Shown piece after piece: positions 22,312-33,245 of a stretch of 42,110 bases of DNA. The notes beneath the pieces were generated by a model. That model searched no databases and was not told the DNA's origin. It saw only the letters and a program-made list of their open reading frames with translations. The DNA is from Gallionella sp. (GTDB lineage Bacteria > Pseudomonadota > Gammaproteobacteria > Burkholderiales > Gallionellaceae): assembly GCA_003153155.1 (NCBI GenBank), contig PLWV01000014.1, forward strand, positions 1 through 42,110, given 5' to 3'. The position numbers were made by a program, and so were the translations under genes. Numbering within the stretch: the first letter of the stretch is position 1; the number at the start of each line of letters is the position of its first letter.

Positions 22312-25131
22312 ATGGAACAGATACGGATACGCGGTGCTCGCACCCACAATTTAAAGAACATCAGCCTCGATCTGCCGCGCCACAAGCTGGTGGTGATCAC
22401 CGGCTTGTCGGGTTCCGGTAAGTCCTCACTCGCCTTTGACACCTTGTATGCCGAGGGGCAGCGGCGCTATGTGGAATCGCTGTCCGCCTACGCGCGGCAG
22501 TTTTTGCAGTTGATGGAAAAGCCGGATGTGGACTTGATCGAGGGCCTGTCGCCTGCGATCGCCATCGAGCAGAAGGCCACTTCGCACAACCCGCGCTCCA
22601 CCGTCGGCACCGTCACCGAGATTCACGATTACCTGCGCCTGCTATTCGCGCGCGCCGGCGACCCCTACTGCCCGCAGCACGACCTGGTGTTGCAAGCGCA
22701 GAGTGTCGGCCAGATGGTGGACCATGTGCTGGAACTGCCGGAAGGCACGAAGATTATGATCCTTTCGCCGCTGGTGGTGGAGCGCAAGGGCGAGCAACTG
22801 GATCTGTTCGACGAGTTGCGCGCGCAGGGCTTTACGCGGCTGCGCATCAACGGCAAGGTGTATGAGATCGACGCATTGCCGACCTTGCAGAAAACCAGGA
22901 AGCACACGGTCGAGATCGTCGTGGATAGGCTGAAGGTCAATGTGGAATCCAAGCAGCGGCTGGCGGAATCGTTCGAGACGGCGTTGCGCCATGCCGACGG
23001 TCGCGCGGTTGCAGTAGAGATGGATACGGAGAAAGAACACATGTTCTCGGCGAAATTCGCCTGCCAGATCTGCAACTACTCATTGCCGGAACTGGAACCG
23101 CGTTTGTTCTCGTTCAACAACCCGATGGGTGCGTGCCCGAAGTGCGACGGCCTTGGCAACATCAGCTTTTTCGATCCCAAGCGCATCGTCGCTTTCCCTA
23201 CACTCTCGCTGAGTTCCGGTGCGATCAAGGGCTGGGACAGACGCAACCAGTTTTATCACCAGCTGCTCGCCGGACTCGCCAAGCACTACAGCTTCGATAT
23301 AGAGCAATCATTCGAGAGCTTGCCGGACAAGATTCAGCAAGTGATCCTGTATGGCAGCGGCAAAACCGAAATCGCGTTTCAATATCTGAACGAGCGCGGC
23401 ACACCGACATTGCGCGAACATGTGTTCGAAGGGATCGTCCACAATCTGGAACGCCGCTACAAAGAGACCGACTCGCCCACCGTGCGCGAGGAGCTGGCGA
23501 AATATCTGAATAGCTGCACCTGCCCGGAATGCAAAGGCACGCGCCTGCGTCTGGAAGCGCGCCATGTGCGCGTCGCGGACAAGAATCTATATGAGATCAG
23601 CGCGCTGCCTTTGAAACAGGCGCTGACTTTTTTTCAGACACTGAAGCTGGTTGGACATAAGCAGGCGATTGCGGAGAAGATCGTGCATGAAATCGCCAGC
23701 CGGTTAACTTTTCTTAACAATGTCGGATTGGATTATTTGTCGCTGGAGCGCTCCGCCGAAACCTTGTCCGGCGGTGAGTCGCAGCGCATCCGGCTCGCCT
23801 CGCAGATCGGCTCCGGCCTGACCGGCGTGATGTATGTGCTGGATGAGCCTTCCATCGGCCTGCATCAGCGCGACAACGACCGCCTGTTGACCACGCTGAA
23901 AAAACTGCGCGACATGGGCAACAGCGTGATCGTGGTGGAACACGATGAAGAGGCGATCCTCGCCGCCGATCATGTGGTTGACATGGGACCGGGCGCGGGC
24001 GAACACGGCGGGCTGATCGTGGCGCAAGGCACACCCGAGGAAATCTGCCAGAACAAGCAATCGCTCACCGGCGATTATTTGACCGGCCGCCGCAGCATCC
24101 CGACGCCGGCAAAATTCCTCAAGCCCGACTCGGAACGCATGATGCAAATCGTCGGCGCAAGCGGCAACAATTTGAAAGAGGTGACGCTGAATCTTCCGGT
24201 CGGACTGATGGTGTGTGTCACCGGCGTATCCGGTTCCGGTAAATCCACGCTGATCAATGACACGCTGTATCCCGCCGTGGCGCAACATTTGTACGGCAGC
24301 AACACCGAGCCCGCGCCGTATGCCGAGATCAGCGGTCTGGAATTTTTCGACAAGGTGATCAACGTCGATCAAAGCCCGATCGGACGCACGCCGCGTTCCA
24401 ATCCCGCCACCTACACCGGCCTGTTCACGCCGATCCGCGAACTGTTTGCCGGTGTGCCGTCGTCGCGCGAACGCGGTTACGGACCGGGACGCTTCTCATT
24501 CAACGTCAAGGGCGGACGCTGCGAATCCTGCCAGGGCGACGGCATGATCAAGGTGGAAATGCACTTTTTGCCGGATGTGTATGTGCCGTGCGACGTGTGT
24601 CACAGCCAACGCTACAACCGCGAGACGCTGGAGATTCAATACAAGGGTAAGAACGTCCACCAGATCTTGCAGATGACGGTCGAGCAAGCGCACGAATTCT
24701 TCAAACCCGTGCCGATCATCGCGCGCAAGCTGCAAACCCTGCTCGATGTCGGCTTGGGCTACATCACGCTGGGACAATCCGCCACCACGCTGTCCGGCGG
24801 CGAAGCGCAGCGCGTCAAGCTTTCGCTGGAGTTGTCCAAGCGCGACACCGGACGCACCCTGTACATCCTCGACGAACCCACCACCGGCCTGCACTTCCAC
24901 GACATCGCACTGCTGCTCAAAGTGATCCACAAACTGCGCGATCAGGGCAACACCGTGGTGGTGATCGAACACAACCTTGATGTAATCAAAACCGCCGACT
25001 GGGTGATCGACCTCGGTCCGGAAGGCGGCGACGGCGGCGGTCGCATCATCGCCGAAGGCTCACCGAAAGACCTCGTCCAAAATAATCTCAGCGTGACGGG
25101 AAAGTATTTGAAGCATGTGCTGGACAAGTAA
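22312..25131 (+). CDS. uvrA: Excinuclease ABC subunit A
   Basis: This protein of about 939 residues recognises DNA damage for nucleotide excision repair, with UvrB. The start at [17 protein letters not shown] is the conserved one. Upstream in-frame codons to 22264 are not conserved. Visible features are Walker [10 protein letters not shown] (31-39), zinc module CQIC..ACPKC, signature LSGGESQRI and Walker [14 protein letters not shown] in the first ATPase half. The second half has GVSGSGKST, zinc module [17 protein letters not shown] and [15 protein letters not shown]. The length is standard. Nothing is missing. Confidence 0.97.
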   Translation: MEQIRIRGARTHNLKNISLDLPRHKLVVITGLSGSGKSSLAFDTLYAEGQRRYVESLSAYARQFLQLMEKPDVDLIEGLSPAIAIEQKATSHNPRSTVGTVTEIHDYLRLLFARAGDPYCPQHDLVLQAQSVGQMVDHVLELPEGTKIMILSPLVVERKGEQLDLFDELRAQGFTRLRINGKVYEIDALPTLQKTRKHTVEIVVDRLKVNVESKQRLAESFETALRHADGRAVAVEMDTEKEHMFSAKFACQICNYSLPELEPRLFSFNNPMGACPKCDGLGNISFFDPKRIVAFPTLSLSSGAIKGWDRRNQFYHQLLAGLAKHYSFDIEQSFESLPDKIQQVILYGSGKTEIAFQYLNERGTPTLREHVFEGIVHNLERRYKETDSPTVREELAKYLNSCTCPECKGTRLRLEARHVRVADKNLYEISALPLKQALTFFQTLKLVGHKQAIAEKIVHEIASRLTFLNNVGLDYLSLERSAETLSGGESQRIRLASQIGSGLTGVMYVLDEPSIGLHQRDNDRLLTTLKKLRDMGNSVIVVEHDEEAILAADHVVDMGPGAGEHGGLIVAQGTPEEICQNKQSLTGDYLTGRRSIPTPAKFLKPDSERMMQIVGASGNNLKEVTLNLPVGLMVCVTGVSGSGKSTLINDTLYPAVAQHLYGSNTEPAPYAEISGLEFFDKVINVDQSPIGRTPRSNPATYTGLFTPIRELFAGVPSSRERGYGPGRFSFNVKGGRCESCQGDGMIKVEMHFLPDVYVPCDVCHSQRYNRETLEIQYKGKNVHQILQMTVEQAHEFFKPVPIIARKLQTLLDVGLGYITLGQSATTLSGGEAQRVKLSLELSKRDTGRTLYILDEPTTGLHFHDIALLLKVIHKLRDQGNTVVVIEHNLDVIKTADWVIDLGPEGGDGGGRIIAEGSPKDLVQNNLSVTGKYLKHVLDK

Positions 25132-25149
25132 TTTGGCGCGTGGCTATTG

Positions 25150-25563
25150 ATGTTGCAAATATCCAATCACATTGCTATCCCGGATGCCGAGATCGAATTG
25201 CATGCGATTCGTGCGCAGGGTGCGGGCGGTCAGAATGTCAATAAAGTCTCAACCGCCATTCATCTGCGCTTTGATATCAATGCATCGTCATTGCCGGATA
25301 TTTATAAAGAGAAATTCGGGCAACTGGCTGATCGGCGCATTTCCGGCGACGGTGTGGTCATCATCAAAGCGCAGCGCTATCGCAGTCAGGACAAGAATCG
25401 CGAAGATGCCCTTGCTCGCCTCCAAGCATTGATCATCAGCGCAGGCATCTCGCCCAAAAAACGGATGCCAACGAAGCCAACGAGAAGTTCAAAGAAAAAG
25501 CGCCTGGAAAGTAAAACAAAACGCGGAGAGCTAAAAACATTGCGCGGCAGGATCGAGGAATAG
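25150..25563 (+). CDS. arfB: Alternative ribosome-rescue factor ArfB (peptidyl-tRNA hydrolase)
   Basis: This 137-residue release-factor homologue (YaeJ/ICT1 type) contains the GGQ catalytic motif in [21 protein letters not shown] (Gly26-Gly27-Gln28). It ends in a long basic tail ([20 protein letters not shown]) that inserts in the mRNA channel of stalled ribosomes. It hydrolyses peptidyl-tRNA on ribosomes without a stop codon. I took the ATG at 25150; an adjacent TTG at 25147 is less likely. The ribosome site is poor. The gene lies 18 bases after uvrA and may be read from the same transcript. Confidence 0.92.
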   Translation: MLQISNHIAIPDAEIELHAIRAQGAGGQNVNKVSTAIHLRFDINASSLPDIYKEKFGQLADRRISGDGVVIIKAQRYRSQDKNREDALARLQALIISAGISPKKRMPTKPTRSSKKKRLESKTKRGELKTLRGRIEE

Positions 25564-25570
25564 TTACCTC

Positions 25571-25850
25571 AAAACCGTTCGCATTGAGCTTGTCGAATTG
25601 CTTTCAACTGCCAATAAACTGCTTGGCAAAAGCTTCGATATAACCAACCACTTGGCAACTGTCTTGGGTTGCTTAGTGGGATGGCTATAACCAGCCGCTT
25701 GGCCACCGTTTTTTGGTGGCATAGCGGAATGGCTATAACCAATGACTTGCCCAGCGTCTTTTGCTGGATTAGTCAGATGGCTAGTAGTCCTATCAGTGGT
25801 TTCATCAGTTGTCCTATCAGCCGTTTCATCAGGCCCAGCCCGAACGGATT
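25571..25850. repeat. Composite repeat element with three tandem covarying hairpins
   Basis: Between arfB and cysK (convergent) lie three tandem units beginning TATAACCA at 25639, 25686 and 25734 (47- and 48-base period), each ending TGGC. Stem pairs differ per unit: GCAAC/GTTGC, GCCACC/GGTGGC and CCAGC/GCTGG. The array continues TAGTAGTCCTATCAG with short CTATCAG/TTTCATCAG repeats. The whole is bounded by CCGTTCG (25575) and its inverse CGAACGG (25841-25847). No stop-free gene of recognisable kind is present. Confidence 0.75.
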
Positions 25851-25867
25851 CTAACAGCACTGTTTTT

Positions 25868-26842
25868 CTAGACTGCGACACCCTTTTCGTCGAACATCCC
25901 CTCGAACAAGATTGAGCTGAGGTAGCGTTCGCCGGAGTCGGGCAGGATCACGACGATGGTCTTGCCGGCATTCTCGGGACGCTTGGCCAGTCTGACCGCC
26001 ACGGCGACAGCCGCACCGCAGGAAATGCCGGAGAGGATGCCTTCTTCATGCGTCAGTCGGCGTGCATACAGCACGGCATCTTCGTTGCTGACCTGTTCGA
26101 TCTCATCCACCAGCGACAGGTCGAGGTTGTCCGGCACGAAGCCGGCACCGATGCCCTGGATCTTGTGCGGGCCGGGTTTGAGTGGTTCACCGGCGCGTTG
26201 CTGAGTGAGGACGGGACTAGCCGAGGGTTCCACGGCTACCGAGATGATGGCTTTGCCTTTGGTCAGCTTGATGTAGCGCGATACGCCGGTGATGGTGCCG
26301 CCGGTGCCGACCCCCGATACGAATATATCGACCTTGCCGTCAGTATCGTTCCAGATTTCCGGGCCGGTGGTTTGTTCGTGGATGGCGGGATTGGCCGGGT
26401 TCTTGAACTGTTGCAGCAGCACGTATTTGGAATCGGAGGCCGCGATCTCCTCGGCCTTGGTGATCGCGCCGCTCATGCCTTTGGCGCCTTCGGTCAGCAC
26501 CAGCGTGGCGCCGAAAGCGACCAGCAGTTTGCGCCGTTCGATGCTCATGGTTTCCGGCATGGTGAGTGTCAACGGGATGCCGCGTGCGGCGGCGACGAAC
26601 GCCAAAGCGATGCCGGTGTTGCCGCTGGTGGGTTCGACGATGTGCTTGCCCGGGCCGAGCAGGCCGCGTTTTTCGGCATCTGCGACCATTGCGGCACCGA
26701 TACGGCATTTGACCGAGTAAGCCGGATTGCGCCCTTCAATCTTGGCGAGGATGGTGGCTGGTGCGCCGTCGGTGATGCGGTTGAGGCGTACCAGTGGGGT
26801 GTGACCGATGGATAGTGAGTTGTCTGCGTACCAGTTTGCCAT
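25868..26842 (-). CDS. cysK: Cysteine synthase A (O-acetylserine sulfhydrylase)
   Basis: This 324-residue PLP enzyme makes cysteine from O-acetylserine and sulfide. Visible features are [16 protein letters not shown], the PLP lysine in NPAYSVKCR (Lys45), the substrate loop [13 protein letters not shown], the phosphate-binding loop [10 protein letters not shown] and the C-terminal serine loop [10 protein letters not shown]. These match CysK rather than CysM. The start at 26842 has AGGGAG six bases upstream. Upstream in-frame codons to 26893 are not conserved. The next minus-strand gene upstream is rplQ, separated by a strong terminator. Confidence 0.95.
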   Translation of the reverse strand: MANWYADNSLSIGHTPLVRLNRITDGAPATILAKIEGRNPAYSVKCRIGAAMVADAEKRGLLGPGKHIVEPTSGNTGIALAFVAAARGIPLTLTMPETMSIERRKLLVAFGATLVLTEGAKGMSGAITKAEEIAASDSKYVLLQQFKNPANPAIHEQTTGPEIWNDTDGKVDIFVSGVGTGGTITGVSRYIKLTKGKAIISVAVEPSASPVLTQQRAGEPLKPGPHKIQGIGAGFVPDNLDLSLVDEIEQVSNEDAVLYARRLTHEEGILSGISCGAAVAVAVRLAKRPENAGKTIVVILPDSGERYLSSILFEGMFDEKGVAV

Positions 26843-26895
26843 GATTATCTCCCTGATGAGTGACCAGCTTAAAGGAAGCTTAAAGTGTACCAAAC

Positions 26896-26921
26896 AAAAA
26901 GCCGGGTTACCCCGGCTTTTT
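26896..26921. terminator. Terminator of the ribosomal protein operon
   Basis: The stem AAAAAGCCGGG/CCCGGCTTTTT with loop TTAC lies just after the rplQ stop on the minus strand. It has A and T runs on both sides, so it can act in both directions. Confidence 0.92.
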
Positions 26922-26946
26922 GTTTAGCTTTGTAACAGCTCAGCTG

Positions 26947-27333
26947 TTACTCGGCATCAACCGCTGTTGCGTCTGCGGGACGATCCATCAACTCGATCAG
27001 TGCCATTGGGGCGTTGTCGCCTTGACGGAAACCGAATTTGAGGATGCGCAGGTAGCCGCCGTTGCGTGCTGCGTAGCGCGGGCCGAGTTCGTCGAACAGC
27101 TTGGTGACCATTTCACGATCACGCAAACGGGCAAATGCCAGACGACGGTTTGCCAGACTCGGGGTCTTGCCCAGTGTCAGGATAGGCTCTGCAACACGGC
27201 GCAGTTCCTTGGCCTTAGGCAAAGTGGTCTTGATAAGCTCATGACGCAACAGCGACACGGTCATGTTGCGAAACATCGCCAGACGGTGGCTGCTGGTACG
27301 GTTGAGTTTTCTTAAACCTAAACGGTGACGCAT
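26947..27333 (-). CDS. rplQ: 50S ribosomal protein L17
   Basis: This 128-residue protein starts [20 protein letters not shown], the universal L17 start, and continues with the bacterial core ([24 protein letters not shown]). A short acidic tail (ADATAVDAE) is normal for the group. It is the last gene of the alpha operon, after rpoA, and sits around the exit-tunnel side of the large subunit. Transcription ends at the hairpin 26896-26921. Confidence 0.97.
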   Translation of the reverse strand: MRHRLGLRKLNRTSSHRLAMFRNMTVSLLRHELIKTTLPKAKELRRVAEPILTLGKTPSLANRRLAFARLRDREMVTKLFDELGPRYAARNGGYLRILKFGFRQGDNAPMALIELMDRPADATAVDAE

Positions 27334-27371
27334 GATTTGCCTTTCTTGACTTCTTTAATTGCTCTATTCGC

Positions 27372-28340
27372 TCAAACCACAGCGGCAGGCCAGTTTTCCA
27401 GCTTCATACCCAGCGACAAATTGTGCTCGGCGAGAACCTGCTTGATTTCGTTCAGCGACTTGCGTCCCAGGTTCGGGGTGCGCAGCAGATCGTTTTCGGT
27501 GTACTGGATCAGATCGCCAATGTAGTGGATGCTCTGTGCCTTGAGGCAATTGGAAGAACGTGGAGTCAGCTCCAGATCGTCCACCGGACGCAACAGGATA
27601 GGATCGACCTTGGGTGCCTGCACCTTTTCAACAACCGGTTCGGTGCCTTCCAGCGCGGCGAACACGGAGAATTGATCCACCAGAATACGCGCCGCATTGC
27701 GAATCGCTTCCTCAGGATCGACCGCACCATTGGTTTCGATGTGCATCACCAGCTTATCCAGATCGGTGCGTTGCTCCACGCGCGCGCTTTCCACGGCATA
27801 GCTCACACGGCTGACCGGGCTGAACGACGCGTCCAGCGCGATATGGCCGACTGCGCGGGTTTCATTCGGAGCCAGTCTGGAAATCGCCGACACGTAACCG
27901 CGGCCCTGCTCGACCTTGATCTGCATGTCCAGCTTTCCGCCGGCAGTCAGGTGTGCGATCACATGATCGGGGTTGATCACTTCGACATCGGCATTGCCGC
28001 TGATGTCAGCCGCTGTCACCACGCCCTGACCTTCTTTTTTGAGGGTCAGCACGACTTCCGGGGTGTTATGCAAACGCAGCACCACACCCTTGAGGTTCAG
28101 CAGAATATCCACGACATCTTCCTGAACGCCGTCTATGGTGGCGTATTCATGCAGCACGCCGGCCATTTTGACTTCAGTCGGTGCGGCACCCTGCATGGAA
28201 GACAACAGGATACGACGCAATGCATTGCCCAATGTGTGGCCGTAGCCGCGTTCAAAAGGCTCCATCACCACTTTGGCCTGGGTGTCGGAAATCTTTTGCA
28301 CATCGATGATGCGGGGCTTCAAAAATTCATTCTTAGACAT
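27372..28340 (-). CDS. rpoA: RNA polymerase alpha subunit
   Basis: The 322-residue protein has the N-terminal dimerisation/assembly domain ([25 protein letters not shown], about 22-46), a flexible linker near 235-250, and the C-terminal domain ([20 protein letters not shown], then [17 protein letters not shown], about 260-315) that binds UP elements and activators. The length is a little below the E. coli 329, as is usual in betaproteobacteria. It sits between rpsD and rplQ. Confidence 0.98.
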   Translation of the reverse strand: MSKNEFLKPRIIDVQKISDTQAKVVMEPFERGYGHTLGNALRRILLSSMQGAAPTEVKMAGVLHEYATIDGVQEDVVDILLNLKGVVLRLHNTPEVVLTLKKEGQGVVTAADISGNADVEVINPDHVIAHLTAGGKLDMQIKVEQGRGYVSAISRLAPNETRAVGHIALDASFSPVSRVSYAVESARVEQRTDLDKLVMHIETNGAVDPEEAIRNAARILVDQFSVFAALEGTEPVVEKVQAPKVDPILLRPVDDLELTPRSSNCLKAQSIHYIGDLIQYTENDLLRTPNLGRKSLNEIKQVLAEHNLSLGMKLENWPAAVV

Positions 28341-28358
28341 ACGCTACTCCCCCGTGAA

Positions 28359-28988
28359 TTACTTGGAATACAACTCAACTACAAGATGCTCGTTGATGGT
28401 TGCAGGCAGTTCGGCACGTTGCGGCTTGGCTTTATATGTTCCCTTAAAGGCCTTGGTATCCATTTCGATCCATTCCGGGAAACCGCGCTGCTCAGCCGCA
28501 GCAAGTGCAGCCTTGATACGCAGTTGCGCCTTGGACTTTTCGACCACTTCAACCACGTCACCGGGACGCACTTGATAGGAAGGAATGTTCACACGCTTGC
28601 CATTTACCAGCATGCCGTTGTGACGCACTACCTGGCGTGCTTCGGCACGCGATGCGCCAAAACCCATGCGGTAGGAAACATTGTCCAGGCGGGATTCCAG
28701 AATCTGCAACAAGCTTTCACCGGTAATGCCGCGCTGGCTTTCCGCTTGTTTGTAGGTCAGGCGGAATTGCCTTTCCAGCACGCCGTAGATACGGCGAACT
28801 TTTTGCTTTTCACGCAACTGGCCGCCGTATTCCGACAGACGGGTGTTTTTCTTTTGACCGTGCTGGCCGGGCGGATAGGCTCTGCGCTCAATACCGCATT
28901 TGTCGGTAAAACATTTTTCGCCCTTCAGGAACAGCTTCTCGCCTTCACGGCGGCACTGACGGCACTTTGCATCAAGATTTCTAGCCAA
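28359..28988 (-). CDS. rpsD: 30S ribosomal protein S4
   Basis: This 209-residue primary 16S rRNA binder also acts as the autogenous regulator of the alpha operon in E. coli. Cys9, Cys12, Cys26 and Cys31 ([18 protein letters not shown], then C31) give the zinc-binding C+ form, unlike the zinc-free E. coli protein. The S4 RNA-binding domain is at about 95-160 ([20 protein letters not shown]). Whether the operon feedback exists here cannot be read. Confidence 0.97.
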   Translation of the reverse strand: MARNLDAKCRQCRREGEKLFLKGEKCFTDKCGIERRAYPPGQHGQKKNTRLSEYGGQLREKQKVRRIYGVLERQFRLTYKQAESQRGITGESLLQILESRLDNVSYRMGFGASRAEARQVVRHNGMLVNGKRVNIPSYQVRPGDVVEVVEKSKAQLRIKAALAAAEQRGFPEWIEMDTKAFKGTYKAKPQRAELPATINEHLVVELYSK

Positions 28989-29019
28989 GATCGGCTCTCC
29001 CCAAAAGATTAGATACGAA

Positions 29020-29409
29020 TTAGATACGACGCTTTTTAGGCGGACGGCAACCGTTGTGCGGCACCGGTGTGATATCGGAAATGCTGGTGATCTTAAAACC
29101 AGCGGCGTTCAATGCGCGCACTGCGGATTCACGGCCTGGGCCGGGTCCCTTGATACGCACTTCAATATTCTTGACACCGCATTCAGCAGCAGACTTGCCC
29201 ACCGTTTCAGCTGCAACCTGGGCAGCAAATGGCGTACTCTTGCGCGAACCTTTAAAACCATTCGCACCACTGGTGGACCATGCCAAAGTGTTGCCTTGAC
29301 GGTCGGTAATGGTGACGATGGTATTATTGAAGGAGGCGTGAACGTGCGCGATACCTTCCGCTACATTCTTCTTGACTTTCTTGCGCACTTTCGTGCTTGG
29401 CTTTACCAT
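29020..29409 (-). CDS. rpsK: 30S ribosomal protein S11
   Basis: The 129-residue platform protein has [19 protein letters not shown], the Gly/Ser-rich [17 protein letters not shown] loop and the end [15 protein letters not shown]. It is separated from rpsM by 175 bases, which is unusually wide for this gene pair. Confidence 0.97.
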   Translation of the reverse strand: MVKPSTKVRKKVKKNVAEGIAHVHASFNNTIVTITDRQGNTLAWSTSGANGFKGSRKSTPFAAQVAAETVGKSAAECGVKNIEVRIKGPGPGRESAVRALNAAGFKITSISDITPVPHNGCRPPKKRRI

Positions 29410-29584
29410 TCTCTAATCCTCTAAAGCGTTACGGTCACTTCTATAAATCCAGATTTCATTCCAACTGCTGTGTTGCTCAAAAATTTTCTTGCTTACATAT
29501 TAGCCATATGCGGCGCTTCGATAATTTTTTCGCGCCTTGCATTTGGACGAACTCTGAGTTTCTAGAAGCGCCCTTATAGCAAAC
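29410..29584. repeat. Probable repeat insertion between rpsM and rpsK
   Basis: This 175-base spacer sits where a short gap is normal. It contains an 8-bp inverted repeat GGCGCTTC (29512-29519) and GAAGCGCC (29565-29572), and otherwise A/T-rich sequence with no frame. Its composition resembles dispersed elements rather than operon DNA. Any effect on cotranscription is unknown. Confidence 0.45.
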
Positions 29585-29950
29585 TTATTTCTTGGCACCG
29601 GCAATCGCCTTGCGCGGACCCTTGCGGGTACGTGCATTGGTGCGAGTGCGCTGACCGCGACAAGGCAAACCGCGACGATGACGCACGCCGCGATAACAGC
29701 CCAAGTCCATCAGACGCTTGATGTTCATGGTCGTTTCACGGCGCAAATCACCCTCCACCGTAATTTTGGCGACTTGTTCACGCAGTTTTTCCACTTCTGC
29801 GTCGGTCAAGTCTTTCATCTTGGTGGCGGCGTTCACACCAGCTGCCGCGCAAATAACTTGCGAGCGTGTGCGTCCGATACCGTAGATTGCAGTTAAAGCA
29901 ATCACTGCGTGTTGATGGTTGGGGATATTGACCCCTGCAATACGTGCCAT
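29585..29950 (-). CDS. rpsM: 30S ribosomal protein S13
   Basis: The 121-residue head protein begins [20 protein letters not shown], has the GIGRTRSQ helix-hairpin and ends in the basic tail [20 protein letters not shown] that reaches the P-site tRNA. It lies between rpmJ and rpsK. Confidence 0.97.
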   Translation of the reverse strand: MARIAGVNIPNHQHAVIALTAIYGIGRTRSQVICAAAGVNAATKMKDLTDAEVEKLREQVAKITVEGDLRRETTMNIKRLMDLGCYRGVRHRRGLPCRGQRTRTNARTRKGPRKAIAGAKK

Positions 29951-30023
29951 GCAGCTACCCTATCTTTAAAAAACGGAAATTATAACACTCAAGGCCGGTC
30001 TTTCTCAATTACCCTTGGCTCAA

Positions 30024-30137
30024 TTACCCTTGGCGTTGTTTATGGCGTGGCTCGGTACAAATCACACGCACCACGCGTTTACGAATAACGATTTTGCAGT
30101 TACGACATATCTTCTTCACAGATGCTTGAACTCTCAT
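30024..30137 (-). CDS. rpmJ: 50S ribosomal protein L36
   Basis: The 37-residue protein starts [20 protein letters not shown]. Cys11, Cys14, Cys27 and His32 give the zinc-binding C+ form. It lies between infA and rpsM in the usual place. Its small size makes it easy to miss. Confidence 0.96.
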   Translation of the reverse strand: MRVQASVKKICRNCKIVIRKRVVRVICTEPRHKQRQG

Positions 30138-30159
30138 TTTTTTCTCCTTACCTGCTTTA

Positions 30160-30378
30160 CTATTTAGCGCGGAACACGATGCGCGCTTTGCTCAAATCAT
30201 AGGGTGTCAATTCCACAGTCACTTTATCGCCGGGCAGAATACGAATATAGTGCATTCGCATCTTCCCCGAAATATGACCCAACACCACATGACCATTCTC
30301 CAGCTTGATTCGGAACGTTGCATTGGGCAGCGACTCTTCAACTTCGCCCAGCATCTGAATCACATCTTCTTTGGACAT
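30160..30378 (-). CDS. infA: Translation initiation factor IF-1
   Basis: The 72-residue OB-fold protein ([20 protein letters not shown], then [20 protein letters not shown]) binds the ribosomal A site during initiation. Its ATG overlaps the secY stop by one base (TAATG), implying coupled translation. An infA within the spc/alpha junction is usual in betaproteobacteria. Confidence 0.96.
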   Translation of the reverse strand: MSKEDVIQMLGEVEESLPNATFRIKLENGHVVLGHISGKMRMHYIRILPGDKVTVELTPYDLSKARIVFRAK

Positions 30379-31694
30379 TAGCGTGTCAACCCGCCTTTGA
30401 AGTTGGCTTTCTTCAGCAAACCTTCATACTGGTGGGTCATAAGATAGGACTGCACTTGTGTCATAAAGTCCATCGTTACCACCACCATGATCAACAGCGA
30501 CGTGCCGCCAAAGTAAAACGGCACATTCCACTTAACCACCAAAAATTCCGGCAACAAACAAACCAGAGAGATGTACACCGCACCAACCATGGTCAGACGC
30601 ATCATTATCTTTTCAACGTAATTCGCAGTCTGCTCACCGGGACGGATACCGGGCAAAAACGCGCCGCTCTTCTTCAGGTTGTCCGCAGTTTCTTTTGGGC
30701 TGAACACCAGCGCCGTATAGAAAAAACAGAAAAACACAATCGCACCCGCATAAAACAACACATAAATCGGCTGTCCGGGCGACAGCTTATCGCTGATGTC
30801 CTTGAGCCAGCCCATTCCTTGCCCGCTACCAAACCATCCGGCAATCGTCGCCGGGAACAAGATGATGCTGGAGGCAAAAATCGGCGGGATCACACCGGCC
30901 ATATTCAGCTTCAGCGGCAAGTACGAACTTTGTCCGCCGTAAACTTTGTTGCCCACTTGACGCTTGGCGTAGTTCACCAAAATCTTGCGTTGACCACGTT
31001 CGACGAAGACCACCAACGCCGTGACAGCGATTGCGCCGAAAAACAGCGCCAACACCAGCGGGACAGAAAACGCGCCGGTACGGGCCAATTCCAGGGTACT
31101 GCCAATCGCGCGTGGCAAACCCGCTGCGATACCGGCAAAAATGATCAGCGAAATACCGTTACCCAAACCGCGCTCGGTAATTTGCTCGCCCAGCCACATC
31201 AAAAACATCGTTCCGGTCACCAAAGTCACCACTGTGGTCAACTGAAACATCGCGCCCGGATTTAAAACCAGCCCGTGCTGCGTTTGCAACGCCATCGAGA
31301 TCCCAAACGCCTGGAACATCGCCAAGCCCAGGGTGCCATAGCGGGTGTACTGGGTGATCTTGCGGCGGCCGGCTTCGCCTTCTTTCTTCAATTGCTCGAG
31401 GTGCGGCACAGCTATCGCAGCCAACTGCATGATGATCGATGCAGAGATATACGGCATGATACCCAGGGCAAATATGGTAAAGCGCGACAACGCGCCGCCT
31501 GAAAACATATTGAACATGCCCAGAATGCCGTTTGTTTGCGACTTGAACAAATCCGCCAATACCGTCGGATCGATACCCGGCACCGGAATATGCGCACCGA
31601 TGCGGAACACCACCAGCGCACCCAGCAGAAACCAAAGACGGCTGCTCAAGTCGCCGTATTTACTCTTGGTCACACCCTTGGCAACTGTACTCAC
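30378..31694 (-). CDS. secY: SecY preprotein translocase channel
   Basis: This 438-residue inner-membrane protein with ten helices forms the export channel with SecE and SecG. Motifs include [14 protein letters not shown], the plug-region [23 protein letters not shown], and the [11 protein letters not shown] and [13 protein letters not shown] cytoplasmic loops (here [18 protein letters not shown]). The start is a GTG at 31694, preceded by AAGG. It follows rplO closely. Confidence 0.97.
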   Translation of the reverse strand: MSTVAKGVTKSKYGDLSSRLWFLLGALVVFRIGAHIPVPGIDPTVLADLFKSQTNGILGMFNMFSGGALSRFTIFALGIMPYISASIIMQLAAIAVPHLEQLKKEGEAGRRKITQYTRYGTLGLAMFQAFGISMALQTQHGLVLNPGAMFQLTTVVTLVTGTMFLMWLGEQITERGLGNGISLIIFAGIAAGLPRAIGSTLELARTGAFSVPLVLALFFGAIAVTALVVFVERGQRKILVNYAKRQVGNKVYGGQSSYLPLKLNMAGVIPPIFASSIILFPATIAGWFGSGQGMGWLKDISDKLSPGQPIYVLFYAGAIVFFCFFYTALVFSPKETADNLKKSGAFLPGIRPGEQTANYVEKIMMRLTMVGAVYISLVCLLPEFLVVKWNVPFYFGGTSLLIMVVVTMDFMTQVQSYLMTHQYEGLLKKANFKGGLTR

Positions 31695-31703
31695 GTACTG
31701 ACC

Positions 31704-32138
31704 TTACTCAGCGATGCTGCCGCCAGCGGCTTCGATCGCTGTACGTGCACCCTTGGTTGCCAGCAAACCCTGCAACTTTACTGCACGGGTAATTTCACCG
31801 CACAGTATAACCTTCGCAGTCAACGCACCGGGATGGATGACACCCGCCTGTTTGAGCGCCAATAAATCAATGCTGTCGACCGGCAACTTTTGCAAATCGG
31901 ACAAACGCACTTGCGCTGTGTCGTTGCATGTCAGCGAAATAAAACCGCGCTTGGGCAAACGACGTTGCAGCGGCATTTGACCGCCTTCAAAACCGACCTT
32001 ATGAAATCCGCCGGAACGGGCCTTTTGCCCCTTGTGACCGCGGCCTGCGGTCTTGCCCAAACCGGAACCAATACCGCGACCAACGCGACGCTTGGCATGC
32101 TTGGCACCTTGTGCAGGTTGAATTTTATTGAGTTGCAT
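31704..32138 (-). CDS. rplO: 50S ribosomal protein L15
   Basis: The 144-residue protein has [20 protein letters not shown], the Gly-rich [20 protein letters not shown] extension that threads into 23S rRNA, and the globular C-terminus. It lies 3 bases after rpmD. Confidence 0.97.
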   Translation of the reverse strand: MQLNKIQPAQGAKHAKRRVGRGIGSGLGKTAGRGHKGQKARSGGFHKVGFEGGQMPLQRRLPKRGFISLTCNDTAQVRLSDLQKLPVDSIDLLALKQAGVIHPGALTAKVILCGEITRAVKLQGLLATKGARTAIEAAGGSIAE

Positions 32139-32141
32139 TTG

Positions 32142-32339
32142 TTATGCCTCGCACTTAACCATGTAAAACACTTTGTTGATCATGCCGCGCACACAAGGAG
32201 TATCTTCCAGTTGCACGGTGTGGTTGATACGACGCAGACCCAAGCCGCGAATGGTGTCGCGATGCGATTGTTTGGTGCCAATCAAACTTTTGATCTGTGT
32301 CACTTTTATGGTCTTGGTATTTTTTTTGGCTTTTGTCAT
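32142..32339 (-). CDS. rpmD: 50S ribosomal protein L30
   Basis: The 65-residue protein contains [20 protein letters not shown] and [20 protein letters not shown], typical L30. It is packed between rpsE and rplO with 3-base gaps. Confidence 0.97.
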   Translation of the reverse strand: MTKAKKNTKTIKVTQIKSLIGTKQSHRDTIRGLGLRRINHTVQLEDTPCVRGMINKVFYMVKCEA

Positions 32340-32342
32340 GTC

Positions 32343-32864
32343 TTACCCCAAAATTTCTTCAACGTTCTTGCCGCGCTTGGCAGCAATTTCTGACGGTGAA
32401 TTCATTGCTTTCAGACCGTTCAGCGTGGCACGCACCACATTGTACGGGTTGCTCGAACCGATACACTTGGCCAACACATCACGCACACCGACCGCCTCGA
32501 ACACGGCGCGCATCGCGCCACCGGCAATAATGCCGGTACCTTCGGAGGCTGGCTGCATCAGGACTTTAGCCGCGCCATGCTTGCCGATCACGGTATGGTG
32601 CAAGGTGCCGTTCTTCAGGCTGACTTTAGCCAGATTGCGACGCGCTTCATCCATGGCTTTTTGCACAGCAACCGGAACTTCCTTCGATTTTCCTTTGCCC
32701 ATCGCCACGCGACCATCGCCATCACCAACCACGGTGAGAGCGGCAAAACCCATGATACGACCACCCTTGACCACCTTGGTGACGCGGTTCACGGAGATCA
32801 TCTTTTCGATCAGGCCGTCATCACGCTTTTCCTGTTGCTGCATTTTTCCTTGCGGCTTAGCCAT
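32343..32864 (-). CDS. rpsE: 30S ribosomal protein S5
   Basis: The 173-residue protein has the S5 double-stranded RNA-binding part ([20 protein letters not shown], then [20 protein letters not shown]) and the C-terminal domain ([20 protein letters not shown]). It maintains decoding accuracy at the mRNA entry. The C-terminus is standard length. Confidence 0.97.
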   Translation of the reverse strand: MAKPQGKMQQQEKRDDGLIEKMISVNRVTKVVKGGRIMGFAALTVVGDGDGRVAMGKGKSKEVPVAVQKAMDEARRNLAKVSLKNGTLHHTVIGKHGAAKVLMQPASEGTGIIAGGAMRAVFEAVGVRDVLAKCIGSSNPYNVVRATLNGLKAMNSPSEIAAKRGKNVEEILG

Positions 32865-32877
32865 CGCTCAACTCCAA

Positions 32878-33234
32878 TTAGAACTGCAGACCGTGTTCAC
32901 GCGCGGCTTCAGCCAACGCTTTGACACGACCATGATATCGATTACCGGAACGGTCGAATGCAACTTGGGTAATACCCGCGCTCTTTGCCTTTTCAGCAAT
33001 ACGCTTGCCCACCATGGCCGCAGCGGCCTTGTTGCCACCATTCGCCAAAGCTTTGCGCACTTCAGCTTCGACGCTGGATGCACTAGCCAGCACTTTGTCG
33101 CCACTGGCGGAAATCACCTGGGCATAAATGTGAAAATTTGTGCGGTTTATTGCCAAACGAACCGATTTTTTTTCAGCAATGCGTGCACGGGTTTTGCGTG
33201 CTCTGCGCTGACGCGCTTCTTTTTTGATCAACAT
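32878..33234 (-). CDS. rplR: 50S ribosomal protein L18
   Basis: The 118-residue 5S rRNA-binding protein has a basic N-terminus ([20 protein letters not shown]) and ends [20 protein letters not shown] then AREHGLQF, the normal end. It lies between rplF and rpsE. Confidence 0.97.
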   Translation of the reverse strand: MLIKKEARQRRARKTRARIAEKKSVRLAINRTNFHIYAQVISASGDKVLASASSVEAEVRKALANGGNKAAAAMVGKRIAEKAKSAGITQVAFDRSGNRYHGRVKALAEAAREHGLQF

Positions 33235-33245
33235 ATCCGCCTCAA

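Noticed and set aside
25564..25881. 105-codon minus-strand frame with GYSH repeats across the hairpin array
   Set aside because: Its repeats simply mirror the 48-base DNA units. Paired compensatory changes indicate structure rather than a protein, and no ribosome site is present.
26048..26815. Gly/Asp-rich plus-strand frame opposite cysK
   Set aside because: It is an antisense shadow of cysK and has no ribosome site.
27423..29012. Long plus-strand open frame opposite rpoA and rpsD
   Set aside because: It is the antisense shadow of two strongly conserved ribosomal/RNA polymerase genes and has no recognisable domain.
30318..31265. His/Gln-rich plus-strand frame opposite secY
   Set aside because: It is antisense to transmembrane codons of secY, and its biased composition explains the open frame.
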